Shown piece by piece: positions 34,801 through 43,064 of a stretch of 64,000 bases of DNA (position 1 is the first letter of the stretch; each line of letters begins with the position of its first letter). The position numbers were made by a program, and so were the translations under genes. The notes beneath the pieces were generated by a model that saw nothing but the letters and a program-made list of their open reading frames with translations, was not told the origin of the DNA and did not search any database. This stretch comes from RI-106 sp964496875 (GTDB lineage Bacteria; Cyanobacteriota; Vampirovibrionia; Obscuribacterales; Obscuribacteraceae), in assembly GCA_964496875.1 (NCBI GenBank), contig CAZCBH010000018.1, positions 3,640-67,639 on the forward strand. Reading direction: 5' to 3'.

Positions 34801-35044
34801 GCAGACCGATGATGGTCTTGCCGGCGCCCGGCGGAGCTACGATGTGAACTTCTCGTTTTCCATCCTCGATTTTGCGCTTGACTAAATCTAGAATCTCTTT
34901 TTGATAGCCTCGCAACTCGTAGCGAAAGGAGAGGTCTCTCATAAGCTCTCTTGCTTCTGCACTGGTTTCCGAGAGCAAGTTGGAGGCGAGACCGTTGCGA
35001 ATTCCTAAGGAGGAGGACGCAGGCTTCTCCAGGGTAGAGTCCAA
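31820..35044 (-). CDS. SF2 (DEAD/DEAH) helicase with C-terminal transmembrane hairpin
   Basis: A 1074-residue protein. RYELRGYQKEILDLV then Walker A APPGAGKT (70-77), motif Ia LILSPNTTIQAQW, motif II DECHH (about 237-241), motif III ALTGTPP, and in the second RecA lobe GTRGLFGEGWD and QLRGRSIRI (about 700). Some 350 residues separate the lobes, far more than in a minimal helicase. Near 855-890 two hydrophobic helices (GAGIVLCLVFQLLFQ, SILISIAIFSAMLFLT) form a hairpin, placing the enzyme at the membrane, and a 180-residue C-terminal domain follows. The order of motifs recalls UvrB/restriction-type helicases. No nuclease or methylase accompanies it. Function unknown. Confidence 0.85.
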   Translation of the reverse strand: MDSTLEKPASSSLGIRNGLASNLLSETSAEARELMRDLSFRYELRGYQKEILDLVKRKIEDGKREVHIVAPPGAGKTIIGLQILSLLKEPGLILSPNTTIQAQWSQKLSLFVPEGKNVDLDSLIGSHEDKPLKPITILTYQVLSTPGKEQEYLEDLARREWVNELRASRALTVGEAELRLLELLQNNPAAYKKEISRHVTRLRKRLADVLDINEVLHKNAVELIQSLRRQGVKTVIFDECHHLTDYWAAIMHHVVSMLDDPCVVALTGTPPEGKTNRQSHRYSSLVGAIDYQVPTPALVREKGLAPFQDLVYFTRPTIKEYAFLESKHEGFHKLAEDLVGKSPEEEDYRIVNLADEDPELGVPGKHGDRLVLNPQFGDYATAEEVGQSSRYQVRDSRGNSSILLSWMFNLMLDNARQDGWTRFRESNIKLADAICRTMWYYRLPVPRNVSAARTVVMPPDIDDWMILLEEFASTNLKISRDTANHDLFKRIKEVARELGYGITEAGLRKQASPVDRVLAFSESKGEAVAEILAIEFRGLQDRLRAIVVTDFEKMSTTGRKSIEGILDEDAGGAIAVFRALLRSPLSGFINPCLVSGTSLLTDKRITDRFVNAATRWLRKRGHHCEINIERLEGENFDRLSSNSSEWEPRLYVRFSTEIFETGLTRCLIGTRGLFGEGWDSQALNTLIDLTSATAPVTVKQLRGRSIRIKTDDPLGENKVANNWDVVCIAPDLEKGLNDYQRFKKKHDQFFGVADDGQIEKGCGHVHPDLSDYTRQQVFANSKKLNDAMAERAVDRQKIYELWKVGQPYRNRITNCIEIEPSEFLHLIPPGLKYDLSPADHAAAIKENLFHLVVETLGAGIVLCLVFQLLFQSILISIAIFSAMLFLTRIRYRLLKDTYECEITRNGARTAYFHAVAKALLSSLKSQRQISPCVSASHIQINCRTNGNIRVMLAFSERKDSTVFLSSLKELLGPVADQKYMVPRKGHQIPYDQNFEENLHEFFRFYLKGKAKSRLRGYHPVPKVLSKSEKARTAFLQAWNKYVSPAELIEADKRPDLVAKNFANVPSVQDREIWE

Positions 35045-35181
35045 AGGTGACCGGCTTTCTAGGAATGTTACAGGGCTGTGTTCACGCGAAATACACTTTT
35101 ATACCTTAGTTTATTGATTTATATAAGACAAGACTCTTCTTTCTGATTCACTTATACTTCTTGTTTGAGCAGCGGATAATT

Positions 35182-35931
35182 ATGACCGAGCGAATTTTGG
35201 AAAATTTGACAGAAGAGAGTGAAGATAAAAGAGAGGTCGGCTCTTCGCTGGATATCGTGCTGAAGCAGGTATCCAAACGATATGCCGGGCGGCATCTCGA
35301 CGCGGTCAAAGAGCTTGACCTGGATATTCGCCAGGGCAGCTTTGTTGCTCTGTTAGGACCGAGTGGCTGCGGTAAGAGCACTTTGCTGAATCTTCTCGGC
35401 GGTATCGACCGTCCCACCGAAGGCGTTATAGAAGTCGGCGGATTATCGTTGCAATCTATGGGGGACGATCAGTTGACCGAATTTCGGTTGAAGAAGCTGG
35501 GGTTTATTTTTCAGTTTTTCAACCTGCTTCCCACCTTCACTCTTGAAGAGAATGTCCGACTTCCTCTTGAAATTGCCGGTCATGACCGTGCTTTTGTGGA
35601 CTCGGCAGTGGCGGAGTTACTGGAAAAGGTCGGATTGAGCGAGCGTAGAGGCTATCTTCCCGCCCAGCTCTCCGGAGGAGAGATGCAAAGAACGGCGGTG
35701 GCAAGAGCGATAGTGCATAAACCGGCTATAGTGCTTGCCGATGAACCGACAGGCAATTTAGATTCGGAGAATGGAGAGAAGGTGCTTGCTCTTCTCTCCC
35801 AAATTCATGCTGATCTAGGAATCACCATAGTCATGGCTACCCACAGCAACGAGGCGGCTGCTTGTGCCGAGCGCTCCATCAGGATGAAAGACGGAAGAAT
35901 TGTGAGTGATGAGCACAATGAGAGGATTTGA
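35182..35931 (+). CDS. ABC transporter ATP-binding protein, LolD/MacB/AttE-like
   Basis: ATG at 35182 is preferred over TTG 35161. The nucleotide-binding domain has Walker A LLGPSGCGKSTLLNLLGG, Q-loop FIFQFFNLLPTFTLEENV, signature LSGGEMQRTAVARAI, Walker B IVLADEPTGNLDSENG and H-loop MATHSNEA. This is the family that powers FtsX-type permeases rather than channel-type transporters. The 3' end overlaps the permease gene by 26 bp, so the two are coupled. Confidence 0.92.
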   Translation: MTERILENLTEESEDKREVGSSLDIVLKQVSKRYAGRHLDAVKELDLDIRQGSFVALLGPSGCGKSTLLNLLGGIDRPTEGVIEVGGLSLQSMGDDQLTEFRLKKLGFIFQFFNLLPTFTLEENVRLPLEIAGHDRAFVDSAVAELLEKVGLSERRGYLPAQLSGGEMQRTAVARAIVHKPAIVLADEPTGNLDSENGEKVLALLSQIHADLGITIVMATHSNEAAACAERSIRMKDGRIVSDEHNERI

Positions 35932-38521
35932 CGGTCTAACAGGGTCTATCTCTCTTTTCAGGAAGTTTGTGCTCCGGGATTGTCTGCACAATTATGTGCG
36001 AACTATAATCACCATCTGCGGCATCACCCTGGGTGTCAGTGTATTTCTCGCTATAGGTCTGGCAAATAAAACAGCGCTTACCTCTTTTTACGATACTGTC
36101 GATAGAGTTGCCGGAAAAGCGAACCTGGAGATACGTCCCCTTACAGGCCGCACCCTCGATCAATCTATTCTGGCTCGATTGACATGGCTTGAGATGGCTG
36201 GTGCCGTCTATACTCCTATAATCAACGATGATGTGGTCATGTCGGTCGAGGATGACAGATCGGAGCTGATTCAACTGCTTGCGGTGGATTATTTTGCCGA
36301 CGACGCCTTCAAAGGCTACGAAGTGGCAGACTCAGATTCAAGTGGAGCATCCGGTGCTCAGTTAAACGGTGTATTCAAACATCATGGCGTCCTGGTCGGT
36401 CATGCTCTGGCTGCGGAGCACAGACTCTCGGAAGGAGACAGGATAGAGCTTGCCGTGGACGACCGGCGATTTGAAGTCCTGGTGTCGGGTGTGTTGACCG
36501 ACAAAGGCACCGGTGCCGCTTACGGGGGAAGGCTTCTTATCTGCGATCTCTCTCTTGGTCAGGAGATTCTCGACTTACCGGGCCAGGTATCCCAGGTGGA
36601 GATTATCTCGCCTCCTCAGAAGATAGAACTTCTGCAGGAGAAATTGAAAAGCGAATTGCCGGTTTCGGTCACTGTTGAGCCTCCCTCCACCCGAACCAGC
36701 CAGATTGAGAAAATGACCCGTTCTTTCGAGTACAACCTCTATGCCCTCTCTTTCATAGCCCTTTTGGTCGGGATGTTCTTGATCTACAACACCATGGCGA
36801 TAACCGTTATCAGGCGCCGCCCGGAACTTGGAACCCTGCGTACTCTCGGTTTATCCTCCGGGAACATCCTTTGTCTTATCCTGTCGGAGGCGATTCTCTT
36901 CGGTGCGGTGGGCTCTCTGCTTGGACTGATCTGTGGAGTATTGATAGCAGACTGGGCACTCCAGGCGGTGGCGATGACTTATCAGCGTCTCTATTTTTCC
37001 TTACCTCTAGATAGTGTGCGATTGGAGCCCATAATTCTTCTGATTGCTTTCTTTACCGGAGTCGGGCTGACTACCATCGCCGCTGTGCCGGCAGCGCTGG
37101 AAGCTGCTGCGGTGTCACCGGCGGAGGCGACACGCAAAATGTCGATTGAGCTCAACATAGACCGCTGGACCCTGCCGTTTGCTATGGTAGCTCTCGTCTT
37201 CTTCGGTTTGAGCGCTTATTCATCCACGCTTCCGGCGCTGGCCAACTTCCCATTCTTTGGATATTTTTCTGCTTTGACCTGTGTGTTCGGAGTCGCCTTC
37301 TTAATGCCTGCCGTACTGAAGCGAATGTTGCCAGTTCTTGGTCGAATTCTCTATCCTTTGATGGGTCTTGAAAGTCGCCTGGCGGTATCGTCCCTGGGGC
37401 GTACTCTCGGACGCAGTTCGGTGGCGGTGGCGACTCTATCGATAGGGATTGCTATGCTCATTAGTCTGGCTATAATGATTGGCAGCTTCCGAGAAACGGT
37501 CATAGACTGGGCCAGGCAGACTCTCGTGGCGGATTTATGGATGCGACCGGCTTCCCGTGATGGGGGATCCAAAAACGCCCGCTTCCCTGCCGATATGGAG
37601 AGCAGATTGGCGACAGTCACAGGAGTGGAGGCGGTGGAACCGTGGACCGAAAGCGATTTTGAGTACGCCGGTATGAAAGCAACCCTCGGTGGTGCCCGAT
37701 TTGATCTGGTCGAAAAATACAGCAATCTCCATTATCTATCGGGAAGGAGGAACCGTCAGGTTGCCGCCTTGATTCGTGGCAAGAGCTGCATAGTCTCGGA
37801 GAGTTTTTCGATTAAACACGGAGTTCTAGCTGGTGATACCATCGAAGTTCCCTTCAAAACCGGTCTCATTCCTTTAACCATTGAGGACGTCTACTATGAC
37901 TATGTAAACGACACGGGCTTTGTCGTGGTCAATCGAGATTTCTACCGGGAGAACATGAAAGAGGATGGCATCAACAGTTTTGCCATCTTCGTAAAGGACG
38001 GTTACGAGCCGATATCTGTAAGAAAGCGAATTTTTGCCGAGTTATCCGGACAATCTCGCTTTGTTGTCAGAACCACCGGTGAATTGCGGGAGCGCATCCT
38101 TGAAATTTTCGATCAGACTTTTGCAGTTACTTATGCTTTGCACGCGATCTCGATTGTGGTGGCGATACTCTCGGTAATGAACGCACTTTTCGCCCTGACC
38201 GAAGAGTCTAGAAGAGAATTCGGCATATTGAAATACATCGGTTTGCCTGCAAAAGGTATCAAGAAAATGGTGCTCACCGAAGCCGGTGTCCTTGGTCTCT
38301 CCGGTTGTGTTTTCGGCATTATGCTCGGCTTTGTTCTGTCACTGCTTCTTATTTACGTCATCAACAAACAATCCTTCGGGTGGACGATAAGATTCACTGT
38401 TCCCTATGACTTCATCGCAGAGACTTTTGCAATAATTATGTTTACTTCGATAGCCTCCGGATTGATACCGGCAAGGCTCGCATCGGCAACCCAGGCCCCC
38501 GAGGTGATCCGCAGTGAGTAA
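35906..38521 (+). CDS. Double FtsX-domain ABC permease (AttFG/LolCE-like fusion)
   Basis: The 871-residue permease has an N-terminal membrane helix (TIITICGITLGVSVFLAIGL), a large periplasmic domain, a three-helix FtsX block at about 285-410 (LIYNTMAITVIRRRPELGTLRTLG), a middle membrane block at about 420-540 and a final FtsX block at about 730-865 (VMNALFALTEESRREFGILKYIGLP). This is a single-chain version of the two permeases in AttF/AttG or LolC/LolE. It overlaps its ATPase by 26 bp and the AttH-like gene by 8 bp. ATG 35918 is an alternative start. Cargo is probably a lipid or lipoprotein. Confidence 0.9.
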   Translation: MMSTMRGFDGLTGSISLFRKFVLRDCLHNYVRTIITICGITLGVSVFLAIGLANKTALTSFYDTVDRVAGKANLEIRPLTGRTLDQSILARLTWLEMAGAVYTPIINDDVVMSVEDDRSELIQLLAVDYFADDAFKGYEVADSDSSGASGAQLNGVFKHHGVLVGHALAAEHRLSEGDRIELAVDDRRFEVLVSGVLTDKGTGAAYGGRLLICDLSLGQEILDLPGQVSQVEIISPPQKIELLQEKLKSELPVSVTVEPPSTRTSQIEKMTRSFEYNLYALSFIALLVGMFLIYNTMAITVIRRRPELGTLRTLGLSSGNILCLILSEAILFGAVGSLLGLICGVLIADWALQAVAMTYQRLYFSLPLDSVRLEPIILLIAFFTGVGLTTIAAVPAALEAAAVSPAEATRKMSIELNIDRWTLPFAMVALVFFGLSAYSSTLPALANFPFFGYFSALTCVFGVAFLMPAVLKRMLPVLGRILYPLMGLESRLAVSSLGRTLGRSSVAVATLSIGIAMLISLAIMIGSFRETVIDWARQTLVADLWMRPASRDGGSKNARFPADMESRLATVTGVEAVEPWTESDFEYAGMKATLGGARFDLVEKYSNLHYLSGRRNRQVAALIRGKSCIVSESFSIKHGVLAGDTIEVPFKTGLIPLTIEDVYYDYVNDTGFVVVNRDFYRENMKEDGINSFAIFVKDGYEPISVRKRIFAELSGQSRFVVRTTGELRERILEIFDQTFAVTYALHAISIVVAILSVMNALFALTEESRREFGILKYIGLPAKGIKKMVLTEAGVLGLSGCVFGIMLGFVLSLLLIYVINKQSFGWTIRFTVPYDFIAETFAIIMFTSIASGLIPARLASATQAPEVIRSE

Positions 38522-39620
38522 GGTAATTTCGGTTTCGATTCTGGTATCTCTGCTTCTTCTTAATTTACCCGGGGCCGAAGCCGCCAGGACATTTAAGAAA
38601 GCCTTACCCGGATACAAATTCAGCTTCCCCCGCGACCATGGCAGTCACGATCAGTTTAAGACCGAATGGTGGTATTTTACCGGGCACTTGAAAGCCGAAA
38701 GCGGTGAGGATTATGGATTCGAGTTGACATTTTTTCGCACCGCCGGCGATGAAAGACCTTCGGATAAAGCGAGCCCCTTTAGACTGGACAATATCTACCT
38801 TGCCCACTTCGCCGTCACCGATAAAGCCCGGGGCAAATTCAGCTTCTTCGAGAAACTCAATCGCAAAGGACTCGGTCTTGCCGATGCCCGAGAGGACTTT
38901 CCCCTGGTCTTTAACCAGTCATGGAGCATGAAGTTCGTCGATCCCGAAACCATCATTCTCTCCGCCAATGGTGGCGACTATAAGCTTGATCTGGTTCTCG
39001 ATTCTCTTAAGAAGCCTGTTGTTCATGGTAAGGACGGAGTCAGTCAGAAGGCCTCTTGTAAAGGCTGTGCTTCTCACTACTATTCTTTGAGCCGCCTTTC
39101 CGCCAGAGGAGTTCTGTCGGTGGCCGACAAACCGGTCTTTGTTCGAGGCAACGCCTGGATGGATCATGAGTTCGGCTCCAATCAGTTGACCGATAATCAG
39201 GTGGGCTGGGACTGGTTCAGTATCCAGCTTGATGACAATCGTGAGATCATGCTCTATGTCATGCGTAGAGCCGATGGAGGTATCGATGAGCACAGCTCAG
39301 GGACCGTTGTCTACGCCGACGGTCGCCACAGGCATCTTGCCAGAAACGAGTTTATAATCAAGTCAGATAGAATCTGGCAGAGTAAAAGGAGCGGGGGCAA
39401 ATATCCTATGGGCTGGAATATTTCGATACCCTCCGAAGCGCTGTCTATGAAGCTCTCACCGGTCATGGACGATCAGGAACTTGCCACGGGCAAGTCCACC
39501 GGGGTAACCTACTGGGAGGGTGCCGCGTCGGTGTCGGTTGTTAAGATGGGCGAGAAGCAGTCGGGTAAAGCTTACATAGAGATGACCGGCTATGCAGAGC
39601 GATTCAGAAAGAAAATTTGA
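38514..39620 (+). CDS. Secreted CrtC/AttH-type lipocalin-like protein
   Basis: GTG start at 38514 overlaps the permease stop. Residues 1-23 are a signal (VSILVSLLLLNLPGAEA). The mature protein has the family hallmarks: KFSFPRDHGSHDQFKTEWWYFTGHLKAE, FELTFFRTAGDERP, FVRGNAWMDHEFGSNQL, GWDWFSIQLDDNREIMLYVMRR and MGWNISIP. The family covers carotenoid 1,2-hydratase-like and AttH proteins. In the order ATPase, FtsX permease, AttH-like protein it matches AttEFGH-type clusters, so it probably receives or handles a hydrophobic substrate in the periplasm. Catalytic activity is not certain. Confidence 0.88.
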   Translation: MSKVISVSILVSLLLLNLPGAEAARTFKKALPGYKFSFPRDHGSHDQFKTEWWYFTGHLKAESGEDYGFELTFFRTAGDERPSDKASPFRLDNIYLAHFAVTDKARGKFSFFEKLNRKGLGLADAREDFPLVFNQSWSMKFVDPETIILSANGGDYKLDLVLDSLKKPVVHGKDGVSQKASCKGCASHYYSLSRLSARGVLSVADKPVFVRGNAWMDHEFGSNQLTDNQVGWDWFSIQLDDNREIMLYVMRRADGGIDEHSSGTVVYADGRHRHLARNEFIIKSDRIWQSKRSGGKYPMGWNISIPSEALSMKLSPVMDDQELATGKSTGVTYWEGAASVSVVKMGEKQSGKAYIEMTGYAERFRKKI

Positions 39621-39635
39621 TGATTTGATAATTTA

Positions 39636-40775
39636 ATGATCCGTAGCGAAAAAAAGTTTCTTGCCTTTGGGCTTGCTCTCTTCATCAGTCTCTCATGTCC
39701 TCTTTCGGTCCGGGCAGAAGAAGGCAATGGCGGAGCTTCTAGAAAAAAATCTCTGGAGCTCTGGAAGTCTTTGTCTAATAATGCGGTGCAGAGTCTCCAT
39801 GAAAATAAACAGGATGCTGCCGAGAGTAATTTTAAAAAGGCCCTATCTGCCATAAGAGCCTATGGTGATGATACCAGCGAAGAGGTGGCTACTCTTGCCC
39901 GATTGGCTGACCTGAGGCTGCAGCAGAGAGACGGGGTGCAGGCAGAAAAATATCTGGCTTCGATTATGAAAGTCTATCAGCTGAGACAGAGCAGGAAAAA
40001 GACGAAGCTGAGCGATGACGCAGTAGATTGGCTCGATGCTCTGAGCTATAGCTTCAAGGCCTACCCCGTCGCCAACCCGGCCTCTGAGAAAAGGGGGCGT
40101 TATCTGCTCTATAGTCTCAAACTCAAAGAGATGTCCGGTAGTGACAAGCACATAGTCGAGATTCTTAGAGACCTTACTATGTATAGTTTCGCTGCTTCTA
40201 ATTTTGTCGATGCAGAGAAATACTGCTCCAGGCTTGTCGACAAAGATCAGGTCGTGAACGGAAGCCACAATTCGAATGTGGCCATGGAGTTTCGAACCCT
40301 TGCCATGATCAAGCACAGGCTCAACAAATACAGAGAAGCCGAATCTTACTATCGACAGGCCATCGCTCTTTTCTTGTCCCTGAAAGGGGTTGATCCCAGT
40401 AAGGCACCATCTGTGCAGTCAGAACTAGCCAGGTGTCTGCTCGACGCCGGCGATCTTGATCTGGCGCGCTCCGAGGCAGAGGCTTCACTGGCGGTGCTGG
40501 AGAGGGATGAAGGTAAGTCGGATCTGAAAACGGTCTTCCCTCGTAGGGTTCTTGCCGAGGTGGCCATGAAACAGAAAAAGTACGGCGAAGCGGCGCCTTT
40601 GCTGGAGCTCGATATAAAAATAATCGATGCCAGCTACGGCACCAATCAGCCCATGAATTTAAACGAGATGAAGCTTCTGATCAAAGCTTACAAAGCGCTG
40701 GGACGATCCAGAGAGGCGGCAGAGCTGAGCCGCAAAATCGCTTACATAGAATCGCTCACGAAAGGAAAAAGTTGA
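39636..40775 (+). CDS. Secreted TPR protein
   Basis: The 379-residue protein has a signal peptide (FLAFGLALFISLSCPLSVRAEE) and a series of TPR helices (VDAEKYCSRLVDKDQ, KYREAESYYRQAIALFLSL, DLARSEAEASLAVLERD, KYGEAAPLLELDIKIIDASYG). The repeats are of the longer kinesin-light-chain-like kind. It follows the AttH-like gene by 15 bp on the same strand and could be co-transcribed. No enzyme motif. Function unknown. Confidence 0.8.
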   Translation: MIRSEKKFLAFGLALFISLSCPLSVRAEEGNGGASRKKSLELWKSLSNNAVQSLHENKQDAAESNFKKALSAIRAYGDDTSEEVATLARLADLRLQQRDGVQAEKYLASIMKVYQLRQSRKKTKLSDDAVDWLDALSYSFKAYPVANPASEKRGRYLLYSLKLKEMSGSDKHIVEILRDLTMYSFAASNFVDAEKYCSRLVDKDQVVNGSHNSNVAMEFRTLAMIKHRLNKYREAESYYRQAIALFLSLKGVDPSKAPSVQSELARCLLDAGDLDLARSEAEASLAVLERDEGKSDLKTVFPRRVLAEVAMKQKKYGEAAPLLELDIKIIDASYGTNQPMNLNEMKLLIKAYKALGRSREAAELSRKIAYIESLTKGKS

Positions 40776-40787
40776 TTTCTATCGCTT

Positions 40788-41822
40788 TTACCAGGGATTA
40801 TCCGGCTCGAGATTGTAGACTGCCCGGAGGACGGCCTTGTCGTTTTCGCTGATACTGTGAGCATTTTTGCTGTCGTAATAGATTTTGGCGGTCATAATAT
40901 CGTCAGCGCCGGGGCTGTGGCTGCCCAGACCGAAAGCATGACCGAATTCGTGGGTGGCCATGAGCTGGGCATAGGCGTTGCCTTTCGATTCGGAGAGACC
41001 GCCGGTGTTTAGTTGAATTATGACCTTGCCCTGACCGGGTTTATTGGTTCCGAAATAATTGGTCAGACCTTCCATCTCGCCGCCGGCTCTGAAACGAGGG
41101 GTCCAGAGTACCAGAATATCTGCTTTAGCCGGGTCATTGGTGAAAGCGTATCTGAATAGCCCTTCCCGAGTGGCCCAGTCCCACTTGCGGAGGGCGGAAA
41201 CCGCATTCTGGGCTTGATAGCTTTTGAAAGTAGGCTCTCTGACCAGGGAGCGTGCAAAGGTCCCTGTTTGAAAGAGTCGTCTGAATTCTCTGATCTCGTT
41301 GATATTGAGGCTCTTGCCCTGATACTCGGGAGGCAGGGCCAGACCCTGACTGATACAAATTTGCAGTACAGGATGACGCTGGGTATCCCAGCGGCAGAGC
41401 TGCTCCTGGCTGTTGAGGGCGCAGTAAGGATGCAGCTTGGAGTATTTGAGGATGTTGACCAGGGCGTTTTTGGCGATGATAGAGTTCTTCAGTTTGTTCA
41501 TGACCACTACCTTGGTCATGCAGTCGATAAAGAGCTTGCTATTGCCTGCATAGAGCGCAGCCATACCAAGATAATACTGGGCGCTGTCACTACGGGAGGA
41601 AATCCGGCAGGCTTTTGCGAAACTCGCCTGGGCTTCTTTGTATTGCTTCGCGGTGAACTGCGCTTTGCCCTGGTCGAAGAAGCGCCTTGCCTCTACGGTC
41701 ATGGACCGCTTCGAGGCTGCAGCCCGGACAGGCTTTGGTTCGATCAAAAATATTTGGCTCAATACCGCTGCCGCCAGGACTGTAACGCCTGCTAAATATG
41801 ACTTTCGACTAAATCTGAACAT
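40788..41822 (-). CDS. Secreted matrixin-like metalloprotease with N-terminal TPR region
   Basis: Residues 1-34 hold a signal (LAGVTVLAAAVLSQIFL). TPR-like helices lie at about 45-100 (GKAQFTAKQYKEAQASFAKACRIS, SAQYYLGMAALYAGN). The C-terminal domain (about 190-340) ends in the zinc motif HEFGHAFGLGSH with SPGADDIM after it, giving the HExxHxxGxxH three-His ligand set and Met-turn-like region of matrixins. It follows DPAKADILVLWTPRF, typical of the same fold. The product is probably an extracellular or periplasmic protease. Convergent with the TPR gene. Confidence 0.88.
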   Translation of the reverse strand: MFRFSRKSYLAGVTVLAAAVLSQIFLIEPKPVRAAASKRSMTVEARRFFDQGKAQFTAKQYKEAQASFAKACRISSRSDSAQYYLGMAALYAGNSKLFIDCMTKVVVMNKLKNSIIAKNALVNILKYSKLHPYCALNSQEQLCRWDTQRHPVLQICISQGLALPPEYQGKSLNINEIREFRRLFQTGTFARSLVREPTFKSYQAQNAVSALRKWDWATREGLFRYAFTNDPAKADILVLWTPRFRAGGEMEGLTNYFGTNKPGQGKVIIQLNTGGLSESKGNAYAQLMATHEFGHAFGLGSHSPGADDIMTAKIYYDSKNAHSISENDKAVLRAVYNLEPDNPW

Positions 41823-41877
41823 GAGAAATCCACCCTTTGTTAGGGATTAGTCCTCTTGATCTTTCTGGTGTCCTTAT

Positions 41878-42264
41878 TTAGTTGAGAAGGCTGAGGAAGA
41901 GAAAGGCAAAGAGGATTCCGGCTATGAACGAGCACATTATAATATGCCAGACTAGATTGACTTGTCTAGAGTTCATGCTTCTAACAATGCCTATCCTGGC
42001 TGCCACATAGAGGCAGGCGCTGAAATAAGCCAGGAACGCCACTGCCAGCCTTACGATGCCGCCAGATAGAGAGGCGAAAACCAGGGCGACGGCAAGACCC
42101 GGCACCATCCAGATCGTGAGAGGATCGGACTTCCGGATATTTTTGCCCTCATCATTCACCGAAGTTCGTATTTTGGTATAAGAGGCCTTTAGATTGTCGA
42201 AAAATCCGAGCCTGGGAATGGGCTGTTTGTCCGTGGATTCTGTAGTGTTTGATTCGGAAGTCAT
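41878..42264 (-). CDS. Small membrane protein, three helices
   Basis: ATG at 42264 (MTSESNTTES) is favoured over a TTG 30 bases upstream. A polar, possibly cytosolic N-terminus of about 50 residues is followed by three hydrophobic segments (IWMVPGLAVALVFASLSGGIV, LAVAFLAYFSACLYVAARIGIV, LVWHIIMCSFIAGILFAFLFL). No family is recognised. It lies between the matrixin and nth genes on the same strand. Confidence 0.65.
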   Translation of the reverse strand: MTSESNTTESTDKQPIPRLGFFDNLKASYTKIRTSVNDEGKNIRKSDPLTIWMVPGLAVALVFASLSGGIVRLAVAFLAYFSACLYVAARIGIVRSMNSRQVNLVWHIIMCSFIAGILFAFLFLSLLN

Positions 42265-42366
42265 AGCCTGATCTTTTAAAAGGGAAAGGAACAATAAACA
42301 AGAAACACTAATACGATTCTATCAACCGCGGCAACGATTGGAAGGGGCATTATGAAATACTACCGG

Positions 42367-42388
42367 CAAAAGCCTGATCAGCAGGCTT
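42367..42388 (-). terminator. Probable intrinsic terminator overlapping the nth stop codon
   Basis: On the minus strand a 7-bp stem AAGCCTG-CTGAT-CAGGCTT is followed by TT, giving a run of four U. The nth stop codon lies in the loop. It probably ends the CNNM-ksgA-ispE-nth transcript. Confidence 0.4.
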
Positions 42389-43064
42389 CAGCGCTCGGGC
42401 AGAGTTTATTTATCGGGCATTGCAGGCAGTCCGGCTTACGGGCATAGCACATTCTGCGACCGTGCCAGATTATGGTAATAGAGATCTTCGACCAGTCCTC
42501 ACCCGGGAAAAGCTTCTGTAGATCACTTTCGATTTTTACAGGGTCGGTTTCCCGGGTAAAACCGAATCGACGCGATAGTCGCTGCACATGGGTGTCGACG
42601 CTCCACCCCGGTACACCGAATGCAACACCAAGCACGACATTGGCCGTCTTTCGTCCTACTCCGGGCAATTTGACCAACTCATCCATATTGTCGGGGACGA
42701 TGCCGCCATGACGCGCTACCAGAGCCTGGGCGCACTGTTGAATATTGTTCGCTTTGGCGTTGTAATAGCCGGTTGGTCTTACGATCTCTTTGATATCATC
42801 GAGAGCTGCTTCAGCAAGATCTATCGCCTGGGGATATTTCTTGAATAATAGCTGCGTTACTTTATTGACCTGGACATCGGTGGTCTGGGCCGAGAGAATG
42901 ACGGCGGTGAGGAGCTGGTAGTTGTTGTCGAAATTGAGCTCGCATTGAGCGTCGGGATAGAGCTTGCAAAGCTCTTCTACCATCTGCTTCGCTTTCGCTT
43001 TCGAGACCTGTGTTGTCTTCTGGGTCTGCTTTGTGTTCTTAGATCTGGTCGTCGCCTTTTTCAT
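42378..43064 (-). CDS. nth: Endonuclease III
   Basis: The 228-residue DNA glycosylase/AP lyase has LLTAVILSAQTTDVQVNKVT, the helix-hairpin-helix VKLPGVGRKTANVVLG with the catalytic Lys, SVDTHVQRLSRR with the catalytic Asp, and a 4Fe-4S cluster site C-x6-C-x2-C-x5-C (CYARKPDC..C.....C) at the C-terminus. It removes oxidised pyrimidines. An extra basic N-terminus (KKATTRSKNTKQTQKTTQVSKAKAK) precedes the core. Its start overlaps the ispE 3' end by 26 bp. Confidence 0.95.
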   Translation of the reverse strand: MKKATTRSKNTKQTQKTTQVSKAKAKQMVEELCKLYPDAQCELNFDNNYQLLTAVILSAQTTDVQVNKVTQLLFKKYPQAIDLAEAALDDIKEIVRPTGYYNAKANNIQQCAQALVARHGGIVPDNMDELVKLPGVGRKTANVVLGVAFGVPGWSVDTHVQRLSRRFGFTRETDPVKIESDLQKLFPGEDWSKISITIIWHGRRMCYARKPDCLQCPINKLCPSAEAC

